Counted from the first letter of the stretch, positions 1-5,656 are shown. The stretch is DNA of 7,965 nucleotides from Xanthobacteraceae bacterium (GCA_030039655.1 JASHVC010000815.1:1-7965), one strand, 5' to 3'. Program-made: numbers and translations. The notes: generated from the sequence alone by a model not told the origin.

Positions 1-429
1 CGTTTCTCGGGAATGGCACAACGGCTGCGCGCCAGTCTCACGGCCAACATCGCCGCGGCGCGCACGCAGATCGCGCGCCAGCGCGAACGGGTCGGGGCTT
101 TCGCTGAGCGCGCCGAGCGCGCCGTCGGCGTCATCCTTGATCAGCGTGCCATGCGGTATGAGAGCGCCGGCCAATTGCTCACCGCCTTCTCGTATCGTGG
201 CGTGCTGGCGCGGGGCTTTGCGCTGGTGCGCGACGCGGCAGGTCTGCCGCTGCGCGCCGCCGCTTCCGTCAGCTCCGGTATGCGGCTCGACATCGAGTTT
301 TCCGATGGCCGCGTCGGCGCGGTGGCCGGCGACGCGCGGGTCACGCCCGAAGCTCCACCCTCACCGCCGCTACGCTCGCGCCGCCGCCGGCCGGGGGGCA
401 GCAGCGAAGGGCAGGGAAGTTTGTTCTGA
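1..429 (+). CDS. xseA: Exodeoxyribonuclease VII large subunit, C-terminal part (5' truncated by window edge)
   Basis: This is the last 142 codons of a gene that begins left of the window; the frame is open from base 1 and ends in TGA at 427-429. ExoVII is a two-subunit cytoplasmic nuclease (XseA with several XseB) that degrades single-stranded DNA from both ends in repair. The visible part has an Arg/Ala-rich helical segment that fits the end of the long XseA coiled-coil domain. It is followed by the characteristic C-terminal beta-rich segment, with YRGVLARGFALVRDAAG, then SSGMRLDIEFSDGRVGA, matching the family pattern LxRGYAxVxxxxG...GDxLxIxFxDGxV. The tail is a basic, proline-rich extension (about residues 115-142) ending in GQGSLF, typical of alphaproteobacterial members. 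The catalytic and OB-fold parts lie outside the window. Its stop is one base from the stop of the convergent minus-strand gene. Identification is by recognition of the C-terminal motif, so the family is fairly secure. Confidence 0.88.
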   Translation, partial: RFSGMAQRLRASLTANIAAARTQIARQRERVGAFAERAERAVGVILDQRAMRYESAGQLLTAFSYRGVLARGFALVRDAAGLPLRAAASVSSGMRLDIEFSDGRVGAVAGDARVTPEAPPSPPLRSRRRRPGGSSEGQGSLF

Positions 430-430
430 T

Positions 431-793
431 CTACTTTTTGCCGTTTGCTTCGGTTTTTGCGGCTTTGATGGCGCTCAGTTCGCCGTTCAGTTTTTCGACG
501 GTCGATTTAAGCGCGGCAATCTCGGCGCGGGCAGCCGCAAGGTTGCGATCGGCGGCGCCCAGCCTGTCTTCGGTCTGGCGGGCGAGCTTGGTCAATTCCT
601 GCTGAAGAAAATCGACATTGGCCTGCAGGCATCCGGTGCGACGATCCATTTGCTTCTCGGCCGTGCATATTTCTAATCCGCGAACGTCTTGTGCGGCTGT
701 CGGCGTCGGCCAATTCGCGGGCAGGGCCGCAGCCATGACCAAAGAAAGCGCCGCCGCGAGCGATCGGTAAAGCCGCGCCACCTCGTGTTCCAT
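431..793 (-). CDS. Small exported coiled-coil protein of unknown function
   Basis: The gene encodes 120 aa. Residues about 8-35 form a signal peptide (hydrophobic AAALSLVMAAALPA, then a likely cleavage near TAA-QDV), so the product is probably periplasmic. The mature part begins with a short segment carrying two Cys (C43 and C55, in LEICTAEKQMDRRTGCLQAN). About residues 56-112 are then heptad-like and rich in Leu, Ala, Lys and Glu (FLQQELTKLARQTEDRL, AALKSTVEKLNGELSAIKAA), a predicted coiled coil. The tail is Lys-rich. A longer reading from 853 would overlap the upstream hydrolase gene by 47 bases. I prefer ATG at 793 because TGAGG at 802-806 sits 8 bases upstream and the signal peptide then has a normal length. 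The gene follows the dienelactone hydrolase gene by 13 bp and is very likely co-transcribed with it. I do not recognise a named family. The two Cys could form a disulfide (inference). Confidence 0.72.
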   Translation of the reverse strand: MEHEVARLYRSLAAALSLVMAAALPANWPTPTAAQDVRGLEICTAEKQMDRRTGCLQANVDFLQQELTKLARQTEDRLGAADRNLAAARAEIAALKSTVEKLNGELSAIKAAKTEANGKK

Positions 794-801
794 GGACGTG
801 G

Positions 802-806
802 CCTCA
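802..806 (-). promoter_or_regulatory. Ribosome binding site for the small coiled-coil gene
   Basis: On the minus strand TGAGG lies 8 bases before ATG at 793 and just after the TGA stop (807-809) of the upstream hydrolase gene. It favours the 793 start over the longer overlapping reading and suggests translational coupling. Confidence 0.5.
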
Positions 807-1526
807 TCAACGAGCGGATTCGGCGACAGGGCATACACGCTCAAGGAGCGCATTGAGACGCTCGCCAGCTACCTTCGCCGAAGCCTGGTGGTAACCGGGC
901 CGGATCGGGTTGAAGAATGAATGACCGGCGTCGGGATAGTGGAAGATCTCGATGTTCGGCCGGCGCTCGGCAAGCTGCGTGACAGCGTTGACTTCGTCCT
1001 GCGGGATATGAGGGTCCTTCAGGCCGTAATGCAGATGCACCGGACATCGCACTGCGGCAAATTCTTCGGCGTGCTTGGCGATGCCCATGCCGTAGAACGA
1101 CACCGCGGCATCCACATCGGCGCGCGCCGCCGCGACGAACGCCAAGCGACCGCCGGCGCAAAAGCCGAGTGCAAACACTTTTTCATTGGCGGACGGTTGG
1201 CTGCGCAACCATTTCACCGCTGTGACAATGTCGCGGCCTGCAGCTTCGACGTCGAAGGCCGCAAGCCGCTCCCAGGCGGCGTTGCGGTCCGGCCCGTCGA
1301 AGCCAAGTTCTCCTGGATATTGCGAGCGCCAGAACAGGTTCGGCACCAGCGCGTTGAAGCCGCGCTCGGCATAGTGGTTTGCCATCTCGAAGTTGTGCCG
1401 GCTCAATCCAAACATCTCGGTGAAGATGATGATGCTCGGCGCGGTGGCCGCCTCTGGCTGCGCCAAATAGGCGTTGAACGCGCGATCGCCCTCGCGTTGC
1501 AACACCAACTTGCCGTTTTTTTTCAT
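807..1526 (-). CDS. Dienelactone hydrolase family protein (Cys nucleophile)
   Basis: The gene encodes a 239-aa cytoplasmic alpha/beta hydrolase, full length for the family (about 230-250 aa). Carboxymethylenebutenolidases hydrolyse dienelactone to maleylacetate in (chloro)aromatic ring-cleavage pathways, but many homologues act on other esters or lactones. The catalytic elements are all present: the Glu of the FTEMFGL loop (E37), the Cys nucleophile in GFCAGG (C123), Asp in GLKDPHIP (D171) and His in DAGHSFFNP (H202). There is no signal peptide. The ATG at 1526 is preceded by AGGA with a 9-base spacing and opens with eight consecutive A residues (Met-Lys-Lys-Asn). The next gene starts 13 bp after its stop, so the two form an operon. 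The gene is divergent from the decarboxylase-like gene at 1612, which would suit a shared role in aromatic degradation, though the substrate cannot be read from sequence. Confidence 0.9.
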   Translation of the reverse strand: MKKNGKLVLQREGDRAFNAYLAQPEAATAPSIIIFTEMFGLSRHNFEMANHYAERGFNALVPNLFWRSQYPGELGFDGPDRNAAWERLAAFDVEAAGRDIVTAVKWLRSQPSANEKVFALGFCAGGRLAFVAAARADVDAAVSFYGMGIAKHAEEFAAVRCPVHLHYGLKDPHIPQDEVNAVTQLAERRPNIEIFHYPDAGHSFFNPIRPGYHQASAKVAGERLNALLERVCPVAESAR

Positions 1527-1611
1527 GCGGGTCGATCCTGCGTGACTTTAGCGTCATCTTATCGCAGGCTGCCTATGAACCGCGAGCGTCTTCAGGCCGG
1601 AGAGGAAATTG
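1527..1611. promoter_or_regulatory. Divergent intergenic region between dienelactone hydrolase and decarboxylase-like genes
   Basis: These 85 bp must hold the 5' signals of both flanking genes. I see ribosome sites for each: AGGA on the minus strand (1536-1539 region) and AGAGGA at 1601-1606 on the plus strand. There is no convincing sigma-70 hexamer pair or clear operator palindrome. A shared regulator is an inference from geometry only. Confidence 0.35.
1601..1606 (+). promoter_or_regulatory. Ribosome binding site deciding the amidohydrolase start
   Basis: AGAGGA lies 5 bases before ATG at 1612. The codon immediately before that ATG is TTG (1609), which could start the same frame but would be only 2 bases from the site. 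The ATG is the better start and also gives the family-standard Glu8/His10 numbering. Confidence 0.6.
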
Positions 1612-2577
1612 ATGCAGGGCAAGATCGCCGTCGAAGAGCATTTCGCCATTCCGGATACGACCGATCGATCGATGCGCTACCAGACGGAGTATTGGACTGG
1701 CTTGCAGCCGCGGCTGCTTGACCTGCACGACCGGCGGCTTGCTGAGATGGATGCCACCGGCATCGAGATCGAAATTATTTCGCTCAATTCCAACGGCGTG
1801 CAGAGTGTTCTTGATCCGCAAAAGGCCGCTGCGCTCGCGCGCAAGGCCAATGATGCGTTGGCAGAAGCCATCGCCAAGCGGCCCGACCGGTTCGCGGGCT
1901 TTGCCGCCTTGCCGATGCAGGATGCGGAAGCGGCCGCCGCGGAGCTTGAGCGGTGCGTGCGCGATCTCAAATTCAAGGGCGCCTTGGTCAACAGCTTTTC
2001 CCAGGTCGGCATTCCCGACAGCGCGGTCTATTACGACCTGCAGGTTTACTGGCCATTCTGGGCGGTGGTCGAACGGCTGGGCGTGCCGTTCTACTTGCAT
2101 CCGCGCGACCCGCTGCCCACGCGCCGGCGGGCCTACGACGGTCACCCCTGGCTCATTGCCTCGCCGTGGGGGTTCGCCGAAGAGACCGCGATGCATGCGT
2201 TGCGGCTCATGGGCTGCGGCCTGTTCGACGCTTATCCCAAGTTGCAGATCGTCATCGACCACCTCGGCGAGCGCATCCCGTACGATTTGTGGCGGCTCGA
2301 CCATCGACTCACCAAGGTCCCCGGCCGGCCGGCGAAACGCACCATGGGCGATTACTTCCGGCAGAATTTTTATGTAACGACGAGCGGCAATTTTTGCACC
2401 ACATCGCTGATCCACGCGATTCTCACGCTCGGCGCCGATCGCCTATTGTTCGCCGTCGATTATCCGTTCGAGGATCACGCCCAGGCGTGTTCGTGGTTCG
2501 ATGCGACTGACATTTCCGAGACTGACCGCCGCAAGATCGGCCGCGACAACGCGATGGCGCTGTTTGGTCTCGGCTGA
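1612..2577 (+). CDS. Amidohydrolase-family decarboxylase, gamma-resorcylate (2,6-dihydroxybenzoate) decarboxylase-like
   Basis: The gene encodes a 321-aa cytoplasmic TIM-barrel protein of the amidohydrolase_2 (ACMSD-like) family. Members decarboxylate aromatic acids non-oxidatively with a divalent metal. From memory it strongly resembles gamma-resorcylate decarboxylases, with the opening QGKIAVEEHFAIP and the later blocks AKRPDRFAGFAALPMQD, GALVNSFSQ, VPFYLHPRDPLP, YDGHPWL and TTSGNF. The metal and catalytic residues are visible: E8 and H10 (EEH), H163 (YLHPR), H217 (IDHLGE) and D283 (FAVDYPFE). The length of about 320-330 aa is normal. It is divergent from a dienelactone hydrolase, so a role in dihydroxybenzoate or resorcinol metabolism is reasonable. 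Relatives also act on 5-carboxyvanillate, 2,3-dihydroxybenzoate or 6-methylsalicylate, so the exact substrate is open. The stop codon lies inside a short repeat (2572-2586). No terminator hairpin is evident right after the gene. Confidence 0.87.
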   Translation: MQGKIAVEEHFAIPDTTDRSMRYQTEYWTGLQPRLLDLHDRRLAEMDATGIEIEIISLNSNGVQSVLDPQKAAALARKANDALAEAIAKRPDRFAGFAALPMQDAEAAAAELERCVRDLKFKGALVNSFSQVGIPDSAVYYDLQVYWPFWAVVERLGVPFYLHPRDPLPTRRRAYDGHPWLIASPWGFAEETAMHALRLMGCGLFDAYPKLQIVIDHLGERIPYDLWRLDHRLTKVPGRPAKRTMGDYFRQNFYVTTSGNFCTTSLIHAILTLGADRLLFAVDYPFEDHAQACSWFDATDISETDRRKIGRDNAMALFGLG

Positions 2578-2602
2578 CACGAATCTTGGCTGACGCGAAT
2601 CT
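2572..2602 (+). repeat. Imperfect 15-bp tandem repeat across the amidohydrolase stop codon
   Basis: GGCTGACACGAATCT (2572-2586) is followed one base later by GGCTGACGCGAATCT (2588-2602), with one mismatch and a period of 16. The first copy contains the TGA stop of the amidohydrolase gene. A partial third copy of the CACGAATCT end occurs at 2626-2634 region, where it joins the longer repeat described below. Confidence 0.7.
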
Positions 2603-2616
2603 GACTGTTTGTTCAT
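2596..2616 (+). repeat. Direct repeat copy 1 (CGAATCTGACTGTTTGTTCAT class)
   Basis: This 21-bp copy runs from CGAATCT through GACTGTTTGTTCAT. It differs from copy 2 at one base (G for A in TGACTRTTTG). The two copies start 31 bp apart. They lie between the amidohydrolase stop and the first small peptide gene. Confidence 0.75.
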
Positions 2617-2626
2617 CCCTCCGTCA

Positions 2627-2647
2627 CGAATCTGACTATTTGTTCAT
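2627..2647 (+). repeat. Direct repeat copy 2
   Basis: This 21-bp copy runs from CGAATCT through GACTATTTGTTCAT. Its last 17 bases (2631-2647) are identical to copy 3 at 3083-3099. It ends 117 bp upstream of the ATG of the first peptide gene. Confidence 0.78.
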
Positions 2648-2697
2648 GCCGCAGTGCACGCTGAGTCATTTTCACATCGGTGATAAGCAAGTGCCGT

Positions 2698-2722
2698 GGA
2701 ACCGCCACGTTGCTGGCGTGTT
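2698..2722 (+). promoter_or_regulatory. Possible EcfG-type (general stress response) promoter for peptide gene 1
   Basis: GGAAC at 2698-2702 is followed after 16 bases by TGTT at 2719-2722. The known alphaproteobacterial EcfG consensus is GGAAC-N16/17-CGTT, so the -35 is exact and the -10 matches 3 of 4. Transcription would start about 35 bases before the ATG. The aligned position before the paralogous second gene lacks GGAAC. This is a weak motif call. Confidence 0.3.
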
Positions 2723-2764
2723 GTGAGCAAAGCGAACATTCGTTCGCGTTCCAAGGAGGACTTG

Positions 2765-2953
2765 ATGAAAGGGACTGTTTTCGCGTTAGCGGTTGCAGGG
2801 CTAACTCTGGCTGCAGCATCGGTACAGGCCGCTCCCGTCGCGCCGCTTGCGCTCGGCGTGCATCAGAACAACGTGACGCAGGTGTATTACTGGCATGGGC
2901 GCCGTTGGGGTCACTGCGGATGGTGGCATGGACATCACTGGCATTGCTGGTAA
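2765..2953 (+). CDS. Small secreted Trp/His-rich peptide 1
   Basis: The gene encodes 62 aa. The ATG at 2765 has an excellent ribosome site (AAGGAGGA, 2753-2760, spacing 4). Longer in-frame readings start further up without such a site. Residues 1-22 are a classic signal peptide (MKGTVFALAVAGLTLAAASV, cleavage after VQA), giving a mature peptide of about 40 aa. It starts with APVAPLAL, then NNVTQVYYWHGRRWGH, and ends in a dense Trp/His/Cys run (CGWWHGHHWHCW). The mature part has six Trp, seven His and two Cys (C51, C61). It is clearly paralogous to the peptide at 3267, sharing APxAPL, NVxQxYYWxGxRWGH and a similar leader with TTCGCGT then AAGGAGGA. I do not know a function. Metal binding through His/Cys, membrane or envelope interaction through Trp/Arg, or a stress-induced structural role are all possible. 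Export to the periplasm or outside is well supported. Confidence 0.8.
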   Translation: MKGTVFALAVAGLTLAAASVQAAPVAPLALGVHQNNVTQVYYWHGRRWGHCGWWHGHHWHCW

Positions 2954-2972
2954 TTCAGCTCCGGTGACGTTG

Positions 2973-3009
2973 CACTCGCACAGCAGCCGGCGCGGTTGCT
3001 GTGCGAGTG
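2973..3009 (+). terminator. Long perfect-arm hairpin after peptide gene 1
   Basis: Arms CACTCGCACAGCA (2973-2985) and TGCTGTGCGAGTG (2997-3009) pair over 13 bp without mismatch. Pairing continues inward through one G-U and three G-C pairs to a 3-base loop, so the full stem is about 17 bp. It starts 20 bases after the stop codon. The following bases (ATTCTGGGGGAG) lack a U-run, so this may be an mRNA-stabilising 3' structure or an imperfect terminator rather than a textbook intrinsic one. Confidence 0.6.
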
Positions 3010-3082
3010 ATTCTGGGGGAGAGTTTGAACCCGTTTTCTAACCGACCACGGTCCTCCTTGTTTTTGGTCACGCTTTCCGAAG

Positions 3083-3099
3083 TCTGACTATTTGTTCAT
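3083..3099 (+). repeat. Direct repeat copy 3 (TCTGACTATTTGTTCAT)
   Basis: The 17 bases are identical to 2631-2647. Its TATTTGTT (3089-3096) also forms an 8-bp inverted repeat with AACAAATA (3108-3115). It lies 167 bp upstream of peptide gene 2. A degenerate relative (CTGACT then ATTCTGTTCGT) may occur at 3163-3183. Confidence 0.75.
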
Positions 3100-3266
3100 C
3101 CTCATCAAACAAATAATTTGGTCACAACTCAGTGTCGCGCGATCAAATTTCATTGCGTCGAGCTGACTCATCATTCTGTTCGTGATACGAGTAGAGCATG
3201 CAGTCGCTTGGTGTTGGCGCGCTGCGTGCACTTCAAAACACTGCTTCGCGTCTAAGGAGGAATTCA

Positions 3267-3473
3267 ATGCGAAAGACTATTCTTGCCTTCGCGGTGGCCA
3301 TGCTGACTTTGGCGGCGGCGCCGATCTCGCAAGCTGCTCCCATCGCACCGCTTCCGCCGGGTGCTTCCACCGCTCACAGCAACGTGGTGCAGGCGTATTA
3401 CTGGCGCGGCCATCGCTGGGGCCATCGCCGTTGCTGGCGTTCGTACGGCCGCTATCACTGTCGTTATTGGTAA
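3267..3473 (+). CDS. Small secreted Arg/Tyr/Trp-rich peptide 2 (paralogue of peptide 1)
   Basis: The gene encodes 68 aa. The ATG at 3267 follows TAAGGAGGA (3253-3261) with a good spacing. Residues 1-23 form a signal peptide (MRKTILAFAVAMLTLAAAPI, cleavage after SQA), leaving about 45 mature residues. These begin with APIAPLPPG, continue with SNVVQAYYWRGHRWGH and end in an Arg/Tyr/Trp-rich tail (RRCWRSYGRYHCRYW). Two Cys occur (C56, C65). Compared with peptide 1, the tail has swapped many His for Arg and Tyr while keeping the aromatic spacing. The leader matches that of peptide 1 from TTCGCGT to AAGGAGGA with one small indel, so the duplication included non-coding sequence. A strong intrinsic terminator lies 80 bp downstream. 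The function is unknown; the mature peptide is strongly basic and aromatic, and is exported by the Sec route (inferred from the signal peptide). Confidence 0.8.
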   Translation: MRKTILAFAVAMLTLAAAPISQAAPIAPLPPGASTAHSNVVQAYYWRGHRWGHRRCWRSYGRYHCRYW

Positions 3474-3492
3474 GCCCGCGTCTTCAGCGGGC
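3474..3492 (+). other. Short hairpin immediately after peptide gene 2 stop
   Basis: GCCCGC (3474-3479) pairs with GCGGGC (3487-3492) around a 7-base loop, directly after the TAA. There is no U-tract. The real terminator is further downstream at 3555-3593. This may be an mRNA 3' end structure. Confidence 0.35.
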
Positions 3493-3554
3493 CGGCGGCG
3501 CAGCGGCTAGCTCCGCCGTGGTCTGGCGTTTCGGCTGATAACGGGGTCAATGAG

Positions 3555-3593
3555 GCGCTGCGCCGAGCACAGTCGGCGCAGCGCTTTCTTTTT
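3555..3593 (+). terminator. Intrinsic terminator of peptide gene 2
   Basis: GCGCTGCGCCGA (3555-3566) pairs perfectly with TCGGCGCAGCGC (3573-3584) over 12 bp around the loop GCACAG, followed by TTTCTTTTT (3585-3593). This is a textbook rho-independent terminator for plus-strand transcription. The minus-strand side lacks a T-run, so it probably does not serve the GMC gene ending at 3635. Confidence 0.88.
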
Positions 3594-3634
3594 GCCAAAG
3601 GTGCCACTTTCGTAAGCGCGCGCTTCTTTGACTT

Positions 3635-5263
3635 TCACGCCGCTGCCCGCGCGGTGGCGTCGTCCAATACCATGTCCGCCCCCTTTTCGCCGATCATTAC
3701 CGCTGCGGCATTGGTGTTGCCGGACACCAAGGTGGGCATGATCGAGGCGTCGATGACGCGGAGGCCAGCGAAGCCGCGCACGCGCAAGCGTTCGTCGACC
3801 ACGGCGGCCGGATCGGGGCCCATGCGGCAGGTCGAGGTCGGATGATAGACCGTGGTGCCGGTATTGCGGGCGTAGGCGAGCAGGTCGGCATCGCTGACGC
3901 ATTTCTCGCCGGGGGCGCGTTCTTCAGCAATCAGCTTGCGGATGACCGGGCGGTTCATGACATCGCGCAGCCTCTTTAATCCGGCGACGATAGTGTCGCT
4001 GTCGCCGCGCGCGGAGATATAACGCGGCTGAATCGCCGGCGGCATCGCCGGATCGTTCGACTTGATGCGCACGAAGCCACGGCTATCGGGTCGCAACTGG
4101 CATACCGATGCCATGAAGCCGGAAAACGGATGCACGCTGGCGCCCGCTGTCTCGGACGAGAAGATCAGGAAATGGATTTGCACGTCGGGGGTGGCAAGGT
4201 CGGGCCGGGTCTTGAAAAATGCCCCGGCATAGCCGGCGCCGATACTCAACAATCCCTTGCCGGTCAGGAAGTAGCTAATCCCGGCAGCGTAGCGATGACG
4301 CCAGTTGTTTATCACGTCGTTGGCTGTGATCGGTTGGCTGCAGCGAAATTGCATGCGGACCTGGAAATGGTCCTGAAGGTCGGAGCCCACGCCGGGCATG
4401 TCGGCGATCACCTCGATACCATGCTTCGTTAGCAGATCTGCTGGCCCAACGCCGGACAGTTGCAAAAGCTGCGGCGAGTTGAAGGCTCCGCCTGAAAGAA
4501 TCAGTTCCCCAGCGGCGTAGGCGGTGTGCGTGGCGCCGCGTTGCCGATATTCAATGCCGACGGCGCGCCGTCCTGAAAACAGGATGCGGCTTGCCAGCGC
4601 ATTGAGTTCGACGCGCAGGTTTGGCCGGCCGCGCGCTTGCTTCAGATACCCGGCAGCGGTGGACCAGCGGCGGCCTTTCCTTGACGTCAGCTGGAAATAC
4701 CCGGCCCCTTCCTGGCTCGGGCCGTTGAAATCGTCGTTGCGGGGAATGCCCGCCTGCTGCGCTGCCTCGATGAAGGCTTCGGCTAATGGATGGGCGCTGT
4801 CCACATTGGAGACCGAAAGGGGGCCACCGACGCCGTGCAAGGCGTCGTCCCCACGCTCCTGATTTTCGGCGCGCCGGAAATAGGGCAGCACGTCATCGAA
4901 AGCCCAGCCGGTATTGCCGAGTTGACGCCAGTGGTCGTAATCCTCGTGTTGCCCGCGCACATAGAGCAGGCCATTTATCGAACTTGATCCGCCCAACACC
5001 TTACCGCGCGGTTGGATGACCTGGCGGTTGTTGAGCTCGGGTTCCGGCTCGGATTTGTAGAGCCAGTTGACCCTGGGGTCGTTGAACAGCTTGGCGAAAC
5101 CGAGCGGTACGTGAATCCAGAAATGGCGGTCGTGTCCGCCAGCCTCCAACAGCAGCACGCGATGGCGCCCGGACGCAGTGAGTCGGTTGGCGAGAACGCA
5201 GCCCGCGGAGCCGGCGCCAACGATGATGTAGTCAAAATTTGCCGAGCGCGCGTTTGCTGTCAC
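3635..5263 (-). CDS. GMC-family FAD-dependent oxidoreductase (choline/alcohol dehydrogenase-like)
   Basis: The gene encodes 542 aa from GTG at 5263, a typical length. GMC enzymes oxidise alcohols such as choline, aliphatic alcohols or polyethylene glycol with bound FAD, passing electrons to oxygen or a respiratory acceptor. The N-terminal Rossmann motif is clear (FDYIIVGAGSAGCVLANRL, GxGxxG at residues 16-21, then the ribose-binding Glu in LLLEAGG, E40). GMC signature 1 (GKVLGGSSSINGLLYVRG) lies at about 87-104 and signature 2 (GAFNSPQLLQLSGVGP) at about 259-274. The active-site His is in VYHPTSTCRMG (H474) and the second catalytic residue is Asn in SGNTNAA (N518). There is no signal peptide, so it is cytosolic or peripheral. 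The frame is open 49 codons further up, to a GTG at 5410, but the extension lacks homology-like features; GGGGAGAGA sits 7 bases before the 5263 GTG. The substrate cannot be set from sequence. Confidence 0.88.
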   Translation of the reverse strand: MTANARSANFDYIIVGAGSAGCVLANRLTASGRHRVLLLEAGGHDRHFWIHVPLGFAKLFNDPRVNWLYKSEPEPELNNRQVIQPRGKVLGGSSSINGLLYVRGQHEDYDHWRQLGNTGWAFDDVLPYFRRAENQERGDDALHGVGGPLSVSNVDSAHPLAEAFIEAAQQAGIPRNDDFNGPSQEGAGYFQLTSRKGRRWSTAAGYLKQARGRPNLRVELNALASRILFSGRRAVGIEYRQRGATHTAYAAGELILSGGAFNSPQLLQLSGVGPADLLTKHGIEVIADMPGVGSDLQDHFQVRMQFRCSQPITANDVINNWRHRYAAGISYFLTGKGLLSIGAGYAGAFFKTRPDLATPDVQIHFLIFSSETAGASVHPFSGFMASVCQLRPDSRGFVRIKSNDPAMPPAIQPRYISARGDSDTIVAGLKRLRDVMNRPVIRKLIAEERAPGEKCVSDADLLAYARNTGTTVYHPTSTCRMGPDPAAVVDERLRVRGFAGLRVIDASIMPTLVSGNTNAAAVMIGEKGADMVLDDATARAAA

Positions 5264-5270
5264 AGTACTG

Positions 5271-5279
5271 TCTCTCCCC
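5271..5279 (-). promoter_or_regulatory. Ribosome binding site for the GMC gene GTG start
   Basis: On the minus strand GGGGAGAGA lies 7 bases before GTG at 5263, and the FAD motif then begins about 8 residues into the protein, as usual. Candidate longer starts at 5353 (ATG) and 5410 (GTG) have no site of comparable quality at a normal distance. Confidence 0.45.
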
Positions 5280-5526
5280 AGCGACAGGATAGCGGGAATA
5301 TCCACCACCGCCAGCCTCTGTGATGTGGACCGCGGTGCCGGTGACAAGTCCATCGCGCAGAGATGGCCGGTGTCGATCGGATCAGTGGCGGCTTGGGGCA
5401 CTTTTGTCACTCCGACTGGTGGGGCACTGCGGTGACGACTCGCCCGATTTCGGAAATTGACCCGGGAGATTTGCTGCAGTGCGGTGCGTAGACAGCTAAA
5501 GGTGCGCCCCGACCCCTTTGGGCTTT

Positions 5527-5552
5527 GGAACTCACGCCAAATGGAATAGGTT
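5527..5552 (+). promoter_or_regulatory. Possible EcfG-type promoter for peptide gene 3
   Basis: GGAAC at 5527-5531 is followed after 17 bases by GGTT at 5549-5552. Against the known GGAAC-N16/17-CGTT consensus the -35 is exact and the -10 matches 3 of 4. The leader would be about 100 bases long. It is a motif-level suggestion only, but it recurs before two of the three peptide genes. Confidence 0.3.
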
Positions 5553-5656
5553 TACCTCTACCATCGATAGCAGCTCTGCCCAGGCGTCGATGGCTGAGAG
5601 ACCGATCGCACTCCCGCCTGCGACGGGAAGGGAGTTGGGCAAAAGAGGAGAAGCGC

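Larger units (their letters stand above)
2954..3266. other. Intergenic region between the two tandem peptide genes (no gene seen)
   Basis: This 313-bp stretch holds a long hairpin right after peptide gene 1 (2973-3009) and repeat copy 3 (3083-3099), which is followed by an AT-rich section around 3100-3180. It also contains an 11-bp palindrome, CAAATAATTTG, at 3110-3120, and the leader of peptide gene 2 with its ribosome site. I see no convincing open reading frame or RNA gene in it. Confidence 0.5.
5264..5656. other. Divergent intergenic region between the GMC gene and peptide gene 3
   Basis: This stretch of about 390 bp has no gene that I accept. Its left part (5264-5410) is open in frame with the GMC gene but is better read as 5' untranslated. 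The right part holds a possible EcfG-type promoter (5527-5552), small inverted repeats in the leader (TCCCG 5612-5616 with CGGGA 5624-5628) and the ribosome site of peptide gene 3. Promoters for both divergent genes must lie here. Confidence 0.45.

Noticed and set aside
137..676. 179-codon plus-strand frame across the xseA end and the coiled-coil gene
   Set aside because: It overlaps xseA out of frame and the minus-strand coiled-coil gene; its composition (Arg/Pro/Cys-rich, then Gly/Phe) is that of a shadow frame.
921..1721. 266-codon plus-strand open frame opposite the dienelactone hydrolase gene
   Set aside because: It runs antisense through the catalytic hydrolase gene, across the divergent spacer and into the start of the amidohydrolase gene, and has no ribosome site or domain.
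1573..2415. 280-codon open frame on the minus strand opposite the amidohydrolase gene
   Set aside because: It is antisense to a gene with strong family motifs. The translation has no recognisable domain and the frame is an expected by-product of high GC.
2572..3099. CRISPR array from the short repeats
   Set aside because: There are only two or three copies of 17-21 bp with a 10-bp gap or several hundred bases between them, no uniform spacers and no cas genes.
2578..3634. Insertion sequence or mobile element carrying the peptide genes
   Set aside because: I found no transposase, no terminal inverted repeats flanking the region and no clear target-site duplication; tandem gene duplication explains the structure.
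5264..5410. 49-codon N-terminal extension of the GMC oxidoreductase
   Set aside because: Family members start a few residues before the FAD motif; the extension has no domain, and a ribosome-like site precedes the GTG at 5263. It is not impossible, only less likely.
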